A stretch of DNA of 64,000 nt from Luzula sylvatica. Lineage: Eukaryota; Streptophyta; Magnoliopsida; Poales; Juncaceae. The translations under genes and the position numbers were made by a program. A model generated the notes under the pieces. The model searched no databases. It worked only from the letters and a program-made list of their open reading frames with translations, and had not been told where the DNA came from. The stretch spans positions 23,685,554-23,749,553 of the forward strand of contig OX326957.1 in NCBI GenBank assembly GCA_946800325.1, written 5' to 3'. This document shows, in pieces, positions 20,765 through 31,681 of the stretch (positions are counted from its first letter, which is position 1; each line of letters begins with the position of its first letter).

Positions 20765-23700
20765 ATGGCATCTCCATCTAACAACAACCCTCAAAACACG
20801 TTTGATTCAAACAACGAAGAAATTGGACGACGATTAAGCGATGCTCTTTTCGGTGATACAAGCAATTATCCTACACCTACTTATCTCAATTTTCCTCCCC
20901 CTAATTATCCACAAAATCCCAATTTTCCTCCCCCTAATTATCCACAAAATCCCAATTTCCCTCCTCAAAATTATCCACATAATCCCAATTTCCTTCCTTC
21001 ATATTTTCAACCATCACCACAATTTGCACAAGACCTTAATGTTTATCCTCAATCATCTCCGCATAACTATTCAAGTGGAGGAACGGGTGGTTCTAGCACA
21101 ACCGTTCATGCCACCACTTCCGAGGACGTCGAAATTCAAGTAGAAATGGAGGTCGACCCGGCGGTGCCGTCGGCTTCTAAGAAAAGAAAGAAAGCAAAAT
21201 ACACCAAGCCATTTTGGCGTTTCTTCGAGATGACACTCGATGATGAAGGAAATTGTGTAAGCGCAAGGTGTAAGGTACGCAAATGTAAAGCCGAATATTT
21301 GTATACTAGCGCAAATGGTACCAACTCATTTAGTAGACATGCCGACAAACATATTAGGGCCAAAGAAGAACCACAAGAACATGCGGACCGTAGTCATGTA
21401 CAAACCATAATTAATGTTGATGGTACAAGAACTCACCAAAGATATGATTAAAAAAAATGTTGAGTGAGTTCGCCCGGTATATTACCAAAAAAGAACAACC
21501 AATTAGAATGGCCGGTTGTATGAGTTTTGCCCGTTTAGTGATTAGGGGTATTAGTCAACCATTGTACAAAAGGATCCACTATAGAAAAATGACCAAAGAA
21601 CTTAAAAGGCAATTTGTGAAGGAAATACAGTTTTGGATCATCGCTAAAATGGTACGTAGGACAAACGAACGTACGCGTTCGTGGGCATACGAAACAGATT
21701 AGTAAAACTGGTATAACTTTCAGTAGGAAACTCCGATTTGAATGGTTCAAATTGGGTTAGTTAGATAATGTGATTATCTAGAACTTTCATGTTGTAATAT
21801 ATTTCATTTGAGCGAAGTATCAGTATCGTTCTAATGAAATACCGAAAGGGTGCGACAGTTTGACATACAGTCAGTAAAACGGCCGTAACTTTCGGGTCCG
21901 AACTCCAATTGGGATGGGCCAAATTGGGTTGGAAAGATAATTAGATTATCTACAACTTTTGAAAGGTGTATAGAAGATATACATATCTTTTGGCCCATCC
22001 TTATCCTATGGAGTATATATAGGATGTTTCTCTCTCTCTCATCAGTCCAACCAGTTGAATAATTAGATTAGTTCCACCAGAAAATTAATGGAGTTAATAT
22101 TTTCTGAAAATATTAGAATACGAACATAGACATCTTTTCAGTTTGAAAAGATGCATCCGCGACCGAGGTGCTACGACTCACGGTGGATACGGGTAGAGGA
22201 GCGACACATGTGGCTCTTCGTTGTGATCAAACCGGAGAAGTAATCGAGTAACGGGCTGTGGAATCATGCGGGCATGGAACGTACGAAGACAACCCGAGGC
22301 GTGTCGAAACGGTGGGAGACGTGCGGTATGGGACGTACGGGCTAGTCACCAACGTGACACCGAAGGAAATAGAAGGCGGCGATCAACCCTTCGTGTGTCA
22401 TCAATTTGGCACTGGTATGAATCTGTCCTTATATTCGCATCGTACCCTCGAAGTCGTGGCGTGATCTCGGGAATCGGGGAATCGAACCGGGCCTACATAT
22501 CCGCTGCGCGGGCCCGGGGTCGAGGATATTCACCAACAGTTTGTTGAGGGTAAAAATGAATTGCAAGCCATATTAGCAACCGCACCATTCAAGGTTGCAA
22601 TCACGTCCGATATTTGGACCGCCGGTAAGCATGGTCTTTCTTATTCTTGTATTACCGCACATTATATCGATGCCGCTTGGGTTTTACAAAAAAGAGTTAT
22701 TAGTTTTCGTGTAGTAGATTTTCCGCACACCGCGGAAGTAATTTTTCAAGCAATTATGAGTGTTTTAAGAGAATATAATTTGAAAACCGATTTAGAAACT
22801 AAAATTTCTTCCATTTCTTTTGATAATGCTAGCAATAATATTAAAGCGGTAGAATATTTGATCCGTGCCCTAAACCCAATTATGGGCGGAGTAATGTTTC
22901 ACCAAAAATGTGCTTGTCATATCCTTAACCTCACGGTAAAGTCGGGACTTAAAACACCCGGGGTTGATGGTTTGATAAAAAAAATTGAAGAGAGTCTTAC
23001 TTTTATTTATTCTAATAATGTAAGAAAACAACAATTTCATGCTTTATGTCAAAGGTTGAATTTGAGTAAGTTGAGTGTGCCATGGGATGTTGATACCCGT
23101 TGGAATTCAACTTATAGAATGTTAGCTCGATGTCTTAATTATCGAGATGCTATCGATGAACAATTGAGCTCCTCGCCCGAAGGATTGACTATGATGCTAA
23201 CCATGAGTGAGTGGAACCAATTAGTTCTATTGATGAATTTTCTTGAAGCTTTTTTCAAGGCGACGGTTAAGTTGTCTTGCTCGTATACACCAACCGCGCA
23301 TGAGTTGCTTCACCACCTCTTATTCATCGCCAAAGTGTATGACGAAATGAAAGGTACATATTTTTTTTTTAATTCGGATTTTTTTATATACTTACATATT
23401 TTTTATATACTTATATTTTTTTGAATTGCAGGAGAAATTTCCAACCCGTCTCTCGCTCCAATTGTAGAAGCTATGAAGGAGAAATTTTTAAAATATTGGG
23501 AAGAAGTACCAAAAGTGACAATTGTTGCAAATGTCCTCCATCCGACATACAAGTTACATTACACGGTAAGAATGGTAAAAAAATACAAGACTTATTTAGA
23601 TTTACCGAGAGGAACCGAGGAGCCCGAAATACGAGCTTTGATTGAAGAAATGTTTACTCAATACACCAATCAAAGAAGTACCGCACAACCTACGCCCTCT

Positions 23701-24348
23701 ACGAGATTTAGGTATATATTTTTAAAACTCATATTTTATTTACTATATATATTTTATTTACTATATATATTTTATTTCTTAATAGGTCTAATAGCCGAAG
23801 TGCATTGTTACTTGAGTTAGATGATGATGATGATGATAGTGTCATGCCAACTAACACAAATGAATTACAAAGCTATCTTGCATTACCGGGGGCGCCGGAA
23901 GGAGTCGACGTTCTAGATTATTGGAAGAGAAATGCAAATCTTTTTCCCACTCTATCTAGTATAGCTCGTGACATATTCGCTATTCCCATGTCAACGGTGC
24001 CTTCCGAATCTTGTTTTAGTTCGGCAAATAGGATTCTTACCGATAGAAGGTACAATTTTTTTAATTCTTATTTATTTTCATAATTATTAAAATTTTCACT
24101 TATTTTTAATTATCAATAAAAGGAGCCGGTTGGGGCCAAAAGTTTTCGAGCGTCTTGTATGCCTAAAAGATTGGATTGATGCGGATGATCGAAACGAACT
24201 TATGTTAGTTCCCGCAAGTGAATATCCAAATCCAAATGTTGAAGAGACTAGTACCGCCGTCACGGATGTTGATACGGATGATGAATTTGATCCCGATGGA
24301 GAAAATCCGCATTGGTATATTGAACAAATGCGCAATCTACAAATATAG
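20765..24348 (+). pseudogene. BED zinc-finger hAT transposase (RICESLEEPER-like), broken
   Basis: The start is MASPSNNNPQ. The N-terminus holds a Pro/Asn-rich tandem repeat (20890-21000, units around NPNFPPPNYPQ). A BED zinc finger follows at about residues 140-200 (two Cys in ARCKVRKC, then SRHADKH). The catalytic region resumes after the LTR with AITSDIWTAGKHG, and the hAT C-terminal dimerisation domain lies near 23900-24049 (DVLDYWKRN, PSESCFSSANRI). Later introns are 23354-23431, 23712-23785 and 24050-24122; the stop is at 24346-24348. Two lesions are visible. The first is an in-frame TAA at 21449 together with a 1-nt frameshift in the A8 run. The second is a 922-bp solo LTR inserted at 21617 between the Phe and Val codons of KRQFVEG. 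It cannot make transposase. Confidence 0.92.
21617..22538 (+). mobile_element. Solo LTR, copy 2, inside the hAT transposase gene
   Basis: The unit starts TGAAGGAAATACAG and ends ATATTCACCAACA and is homologous to the solo LTR at 3240-4240. Target duplication is ATTTG (21612-21616) and GTTTG (22539-22543), one mismatch. Removing it with one duplication rejoins the transposase reading frame exactly, which fixes the borders. A TATA-like GTATATATA lies near 22012. It has no coding content. Confidence 0.92.
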
Positions 24349-25009
24349 GTTTGGTATTATATATGCACTCTTTAATTTTTTTTTCTAATTATTCAATATT
24401 ATTATACGTCATCTAAATATTTACTAACAAAAAAAAAGTTAGAACTCCGCCTATGTTATTTTTTTAACATGGTAAATTAGTAACATAGCCGGTCTCAAGC
24501 CCGGAATAAAGGAGGAGAGTAACTTTTTTTCATATTGAAATTTTTTTTCTTGTAAAAAATTAGTTGCATATTTTTATTTCGAATAAAAATTGTTAACCAA
24601 ATATTTTTATATTTTTATTCACATTTTTAAAATTTATTTTTTTGAATATTTCAATTTATTCCGCCCGTCAACCCGCCCGTCCCGCCCGGGACCCGTCTCG
24701 CCCGCCGGGTCTAAGGGCGGGTTTTTCCCGTCCCTCCAAATGCACCCGTCCAAACCCGCCCGTCGAAACCCGTCCAAACCCGTGCACCCGTGCCCGTCTA
24801 AACCCGTGCCCGTGCAACCCGTGTGTGCTAGGGACCCGACCCGACCCGGGAGCAACACACTAAGTTACCCATCTACAAAAGAAACACACCACACCAACAC
24901 CCACAAAAACACCCACAAAAACACGCACACAACACAAACACATGCGCACTCACACAAGAGAAGCACACGATTTCATGGCGATTTCACGATTGCGACGTGA
25001 ACCATCTTC

Positions 25010-25440
25010 TCAAAATTATTTTTCTCTCTCATTTGTTGTTTAGTTGCTGATTTTAAAGACGATTTTTTGCTGATTTTGTATTCTTTTTTTTTGCTGATTT
25101 TGTGTTCATTTGTGCTGAATTTGTGTTTATTGCTGATTTTTTTCTGATTTCGTGTTAATTCTTGGATTGCTTTTGTGTTCATTTGCTGGTTTTTATGGCG
25201 ATTTTCACAGCTGCGGCGCGAGCCATTTTCTGATGGTTATTTTTCTACTTCATTTGTTGTTAATTTGATGATTTTGTATTGTTCTTTCTTTTGCTGATTT
25301 TGTGTTGTTTTTTTGTTGATATTGTTGATATTGTGTTCATTTGGACAGATTTGGTGTTTATTGCTGATTTTTTTTGTTCTTTTTTTTATTTTGTGTTAAT
25401 TTCTGATTCCACCTGTTAATTTGCAGTTAGGGAGAGCGAA
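25010..25440. repeat. Degenerate minisatellite of TTTGCTGATTTTGTGTTCAT-like units
   Basis: Words such as GCTGATTTTGTGTTCATTTG recur imperfectly through this stretch, just right of the hAT element. The duplicated phrase around ATGGCGATTTC(A)C (24974 and 25195) suggests two longer repeats. No protein is encoded. Confidence 0.6.
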
Positions 25441-26480
25441 TTGAGTGTTGATTGGATTTACTAGCAAGGACCGATATTTAATGTATTGTGAATTATTTGT
25501 TAATTGGAGACACTATCAGGGACTAGTAGATAATCTGCAATATATTAACGATTGTTAATAGTTTTTTTTATTAATCGTTAATTTTAAATTAAGTTAATTG
25601 AGAATTAGTCGTTAATTGATTGTTATGTGTAATCTGTATTTTTGAGAATTTTGTTTGTTTATTGTGAATTCGGTTAATTGGATTGTGAATTTAGTTTAGT
25701 TGGAATTAATCATTAATTTGCTGGTTAATTAAATGATGATTATGACTCATTAAACTCAAACTAAAAGAAGTTGCCAATTAAATTAAAATTTTACTTTGTG
25801 AAAAAATGATATTATAAGTTATTGGTTAAATTGACTAGCAAGTTTAATATTTTTAAATTAGTATGTGTTAATTTGTTAAAAATATATATTAATTTTTAGT
25901 TAGTAAATGAAATTTGTTAACTTTTACTAATTATTTGAGTTATTTGGGTCATGTTAATTATTTGAGAAATGAAAATAGAGTTTGTGAACAACCAATTAAT
26001 TGTTGACGTAGTTTGACTGCAAAATTGAATTTGATGACATCCAATTAATTGCTGACATCATGTTGATTGCATCAAGATTTCTTTTCACATATTTGTGAGA
26101 CAAAGTACAATTTCCCTTATGTTATAACATTCAAATTTATCTAGGATTTCTTGATGACCTGCCAACACGAGTAATTAACATGTAATTAACACGTAACACA
26201 TATTTAACAAATTTGAAATGTTAATTGTGTGTCACGTGTTTATTGGATTGTTAATTAATCATGTTGGCGTCGCATTAAAAAAATGATGTTGAAATTGTAG
26301 AGCGTAACAAATGTTCTCATTAAAAATAATATTGTGTTTTAATAAGCGATTATTATTTGAAAATTTGAGGATAAAATGGGAAATAAAAGATGATATTTGA
26401 ATAAAATATATTATTTGTTGCATAAGTAGGTAGATGAATATTTTTCTAACTAGAAATTGTTTTGCCTATTTTCTATTTGA

Positions 26481-26519
<39 letters not shown>

Positions 26520-28593
26520 TGATTTTTTTGTCATGAATGAGATTTCTCAGATGACCTTTTGCCACATGTACTTTTAGTATGCATAGTATTTAAGAATTTT
26601 TTTTTTAATAGGTTAGCATCTATGTCTTCTATTTCACAAGTCTCCTTCCAAATTTGAGAGCAACATCATCCACTTTTTTCCTTTCCGATTCTCATTTTGT
26701 ATTTTCACTAAATAAGATTTTTGGTGGCCTCTACTATGTATATTATATTGAAATGAATCAATTATGAATTCGATTTCCATGAATTATTTAAATCACACAT
26801 GAGATACGTTAATTCAACCAATTTGCCATTTGCAAAACCTAAAAAAAACCATGAAATAAACTGTGCATATAAAATTGTCATTTTTAAGTATTATCACGCG
26901 CAATCAGCATGAAAACAAACCCTTAAAATATCACTATATTACACGCATTCGTTAATTTTCTCGAGAGAGAATTGTCATATATCAAAATTCTAAACTATCA
27001 CATTATTGTTTAATAAAACTTTACTTTTTAAAAGCAATTATTCGTATTAGTTAGTATTGATTATATTTTATTATATTAGTTAGGCTTGATTATATTTTAT
27101 TATCAAGGACAAACTTAATTTAGAAAATATTTTGCCACAATGTCTTGAGATATGTTTTCTGAATATATATTTTTTAAAAGCATAGTACGAAAAAAATAAT
27201 GAAACTTTTGGTGAAATTTAGATGTTTATTTTGTGAGATGTATATGAATATATATTTATTGAACCGTTGTAAAAAAAATGTATTGACCCTGTATATAAAG
27301 AGTCGTGAAAAAACTCAGTATGAAAAATAGTTTATTGAAATATAAATTCATGAACTTTTCACAATTAAATCATCAAAATACCATGACAACTAATCATCAA
27401 AATAACGTTACAAGTCATGTTATTTTAATGATTATCCAATATTATTTCTTATAAGTAAATATCATTTCGTAAGTATTCAGGAATATTCATTAAGTTATGG
27501 CCAAGTAAATAGTATCTATAATTTCATTGAAAGTTTTAGATGAAATATGAGACATCGAAGAAAACATTATTTTATTGAAAGTTTGAGATGATTTTTGAGA
27601 TATCGAACAAAACTAATGAAAAATTCAACAAAAATATATATCTTCTGTAATTAAGAATAAGATTGATCCCAATTTGGCAAGAACTAAAAGTTCGAATGGA
27701 CCACAATATACATTGAAAAGATATACAAATGTTATGCCACATAAACAATTGTATAACTTTGGTGATTTCTATCAGAATAGACTCGATATGAAGTATGCCT
27801 ATAAATACAAGCATAATTTTTTAATTTGCCAATCGAACGACGTTAGTTTTGAAAATATTACATATTTATACACATCATATCTTTCGCATGTAACTTAGAA
27901 TTCCTACAAAACATTTTAAACAACCATTTACAATTTTATTGATTAGTAGTTGAAACAATTTTATTTATAAACTATATAAAATTATAGTTGTTAACTTATC
28001 ATATAATATATATCTTACAAAATTATTAAGAAATTTTCTCCATTTTTTTATTCTCTGAAAAAATAATAATAATTGTATAATAAATTTTTTAATGATATTA
28101 TAAGTACAATAAAAAATAAGTATCAGTCCAATTACATTTTTATTAAACTTAATTTAAATTTAATAAAAACAAGATACTACACATGTTCAATAAAAACATA
28201 AAATTGTGGGTCAATCATCACCATAGACATATAGATACACCAATAAATTCAATATTGAAGACACATGTAATCTCATGTATGCATGAGCAGGAAGATGATC
28301 AATCATTTTCTTACATTTATTGATCATTCAATGTTCTCTACATAATGACAGATAGCACCCTCATTTTTTAATATTTTCAGTCAAGACACGGACACACACA
28401 CTAATTTCATATATTTTGTTTTATAATAAACAGAGAAAGTTCGTGTGTCTTCCATTTATTAGTGTCAATAGAGATTGAATTAACAATTTCTCACATCATA
28501 TGATTATACTTTACCAATTTTATATATTTAAATAAGTAATTCATGTCCAGAGAGTAATTACTATAAAAAAAAACTATATAATTACATCATATA
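25441..28593. other. AT-rich intergenic DNA, no gene seen
   Basis: Over 3 kb has no supported gene. The composition is strongly A/T, with many TTAAT words. The microsatellite at 26480-26519 is listed separately. Confidence 0.55.
26480..26519. repeat. (AAT)13 microsatellite
   Basis: About thirteen uninterrupted AAT units. It is likely polymorphic. Confidence 0.95.
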
Positions 28594-28598
28594 AAAAT

Positions 28599-30731
28599 TG
28601 TTGGAGCAAATATAAGAAAACTCAAAATAATATTTTAATTATTTAGATATTAATAGGTTCTGTAATATATGTCATCAATTCTTATTAGGTCATTAAACAT
28701 TCATAATCATTTCACATAAAACCATTACATGACAACATTTAGTTGGCTAGTTTATATTCTCTGTAAAAAGGTTGTAACTGTAATAATAAAAACACATGAA
28801 TAGGTAATATAATTAAATACACAATTAGTATTTCTGAATCTAGAGCAATTATATCAAAATTTCCAAAATACCCCTTCTCTAATCAATCTTGATTAATTGT
28901 TAAAATTAAAACTAACATCAATGTAAATAATTAAAGATTTATTTTCGTCCATCATGTTCTCTATATTTGAAATAATATCAATAAATAACACCCCTTCATA
29001 AATAATTCAAAACAATAATAATATTGAAATCAATAAAAATATTTATTCATACAAAATAACAACTTTCTCAAATCCAAATCTACTAAAACTAATTAAACTC
29101 GATATAAAAATGTGCAGTGATCTTTGATCCGTAAATAATCTTACTCACTTCTTTGGTGTCCAATAATAAAAATTTGCATTATAAAAGATATTTTATGATA
29201 ATGAAACGAATAATAAAACTTATAATTATTTACTTCAAGTCACACAAAAACAATCTTATGATTAGAAAAGGGTATTTTGGGAATTTTGATATAGTTGCTC
29301 TAGATTCAGAAATATCAGCTCTAGAAATAGCGCTTCCCTATTAATATATACGATGTAGAATGTGTGTAGAAGTGTGTATATATATATCATCATAATTATA
29401 GGTCAATTGACATATAGAGATATATATAGAGAGAGAGCATGAGAGAGCGGCAGGTACCTCAGATAAATAACACCAAATAAATAATACATTTATACTTGTT
29501 ACATGCTATCTAATAATCCCTTATATTTCTCAATATATTATTTTACACAAACGATATATTATTTCGAGTTGGGTGTTAAAGAAGACTATCATTCGTTGTT
29601 CTCATGGACGTGTCCTAAAGAACGACATCCCCGAATTATCTTGGAGCATTTCCAATAGTCTGCCCGAACGGACGAATAATGCTTAAGGATAGTGTTCACG
29701 CGATTCGGGTAAACGGTTTCAATTTTATTGTTATATATTATTACATGTTAATTTTGTATGTATTATTAATAATAAATATTATTATAATTTATGTATTTTA
29801 TTCGTTATCAATATCCGCTTCCTCTAGACAGAAATTAACACACAAGGTGAAATTCAAATTTTATAAAATACTTATACATGTGCATAATATAAACACCCAA
29901 CAACTTATATTTTTAAATAATATATATATATATATATATACTATATATGATTTTCAAACAATAATATTTTTGAGTTTTGTGGGGGATTGTTGGCGTAAAT
30001 AAATATAAATATATTAAAACTCAAAATATAATTGTTATTGTTAATTTATTTAATAGTTTTCACTCAGAATTGCCACATTAGTTGTCCTAATTTATTTGAC
30101 CATGAAATGTCTCCATACGTTTCAAAATTAATTTAAAGAAATTAATCACCTTGATTTGTAACATGAACATCTAATTATATATTTGATTTGTAACCTCTAA
30201 TTAAATGGGATGTATATGTAACCTCTATTGATTAGTATATATATACACACATCAGAAGATATCCAGAAATAGAAGAATACATACGCATCAGATAATATAG
30301 AGTGAGAATAAAAGATGAAGAGACATTTTATACTAATAAAGATATTAGATTACATATCACATTTCCTATCTATTATACTCGTACACTCTTTAATAATCCT
30401 CTACATGTACTCTCAATATACTATTTTACATTAACGATATATTATTTCGAGTTGGGTGTTGAAAAATACTATCATCCGTTGTTCTCATGGACGTGCTCTA
30501 AAGAACGACAACTCCGGATTATCTTAGGGCATTTCCAACAGTCTGCACGAACGGACGGAATAATGCCTAAAGATAGCGCTCACGCGATCCGGATAAACGG
30601 TTTCAATTTTATTGTTATATTTTATTACTTGTTATTTTTGTATATATTATGAATATTCTAATTTAATGATTTATGTATTTTATTCTTTATCAATATCTGA
30701 ATATACCGTTTCATTATAATTTGTTTCAACA
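28599..30731. mobile_element. Copia-like LTR element with both LTRs and almost no interior (TRIM-like)
   Basis: The left LTR starts TGTTGGAGCAAATATA at 28599 and runs to about 29845. The right LTR starts TGTTGGCGTAAATAAATA at 29988 and ends TTTGTTTCAACA at 30731. A perfect 5-bp duplication AAAAT flanks the element (28594-28598 and 30732-30736). The two LTRs share a long diverged stretch, clearest at 29520-29820 versus 30400-30690. The interior is only about 140 bp, mostly (AT)n, and ends in a polypurine-like TTTTGTGGGGGAT directly before the right LTR. No gag-pol is left and I see no clear tRNA primer site. The left LTR is lengthened by the nested MITE at 28829-29314. It is either a TRIM or an internally deleted copy. 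Confidence 0.8.
28829..29314. mobile_element. 486-bp MITE nested in the left LTR
   Basis: The left end TATTTCTGAATCTAGAGCAA is repeated in reverse at 29296-29314, with inverted similarity over roughly 55 bp on each side. The right LTR lacks this segment, which shows the MITE entered the left LTR after the retrotransposon inserted. I could not settle the target duplication. No coding sequence. Confidence 0.75.
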
Positions 30732-30736
30732 AAAAT

Positions 30737-31681
30737 CAAAATCGTTATTTTGCTAAATTAAAATACCACTCCAATTTTGTAGAAAACACTGGAAGAACAA
30801 AATTAATGCAATGACCTTGGCCGGTTTTTTTGGATCAAGAATAATAAATTGTGTTGGGGCCACAACAAGCATGGATCCTTATCATCGAGGGGCCTGAAAG
30901 ATTTTGCTTTCAAATGAATAAAGATATCGATTTGAATTTTGATAGATCGTCATAAAGTTACGAATTGTTTATAAAATAGTAATAAAAAGTGCTAAATACA
31001 AAATGTTTGATAACGAAGGGGCATAAAATTATGGAGGAATTGAACCCTTTTGCCCATGCAATGCTCTAGTATGGTGGGAATTGTTCCATCTTTTTGCTAT
31101 CTTTCACTTTTGTCCGATCCAATTTAAGTCATGCCCCCACATTGCTTTTGCCCAATTAGTCAAGTGATTAGCACCAAATTTTTAATTTCTAATTTGTTCA
31201 CAACATGGTTTTCTTTTTATAATTTATCTATATAATTTGCGGAAATAATTAGATTTTTTTTTTGTCATTTTAATCAATAGGAGACTTTGCGCGCTACGTT
31301 ACAGTCTTTTTTCGAAAGAAGGGGTTGTTACGGTTTGTCTATGCTACAATTTTTTGTCAAGCGTCTTGTGTAGTAAAATAAATGTTAGAAATCAGGAATA
31401 TTTGAATATCTTTTACATAATGTATCTCATGAAATCTAAACTCGTAAAAATCGACATGTTGTACGAAAATCGCATATTAAAGAAAAAATAGAACAAATAT
31501 ACAAATATCATTTTCTCACAATTAATTTTTAATTGTTAATAATTAATATATCTGCCTCATACATACTACATCCACTATAAAAAGGTGAAAACAAGAAAAC
31601 ATTAATCTCATTTTTTAGTTTTCTATTGTAGTGATGCATTTAATGCAAAAAATACAAATAACCGGTAAATTGAATTACCTT
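30737..31681. other. Intergenic DNA downstream of HST
   Basis: No gene or element recognised. The right-hand part, nearest 31682, is the 3' flank of the minus-strand HST gene. Confidence 0.5.

Larger units (their letters stand above)
20035..24866 (+). mobile_element. hAT transposon, formerly autonomous, with ACCCG subterminal repeats
   Basis: An 8-bp direct repeat ACCCATCT flanks the unit (20027-20034 and 24867-24874). Short near-inverted termini are visible: (T)AGTGTTATG at the left and CAACACACTA near the right, the latter four bases inside the assumed border. Both ends are packed with ACCCG/CGGGT words (20048-20265 and 24660-24850), typical hAT subterminal arrays. The element carries a BED-type transposase gene with its own TATA box (CTATAAAAT at about 20340) and a probable 5' UTR intron (donor near 20575, acceptor near 20760). 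It is 4.83 kb, or about 3.9 kb without the inserted solo LTR. Confidence 0.85.

Noticed and set aside
24590..25000. Pro/Arg-rich 136-codon open frame
   Set aside because: It is produced by ACCCG subterminal repeats of the hAT element and a CACAAAAACACC-like simple repeat.
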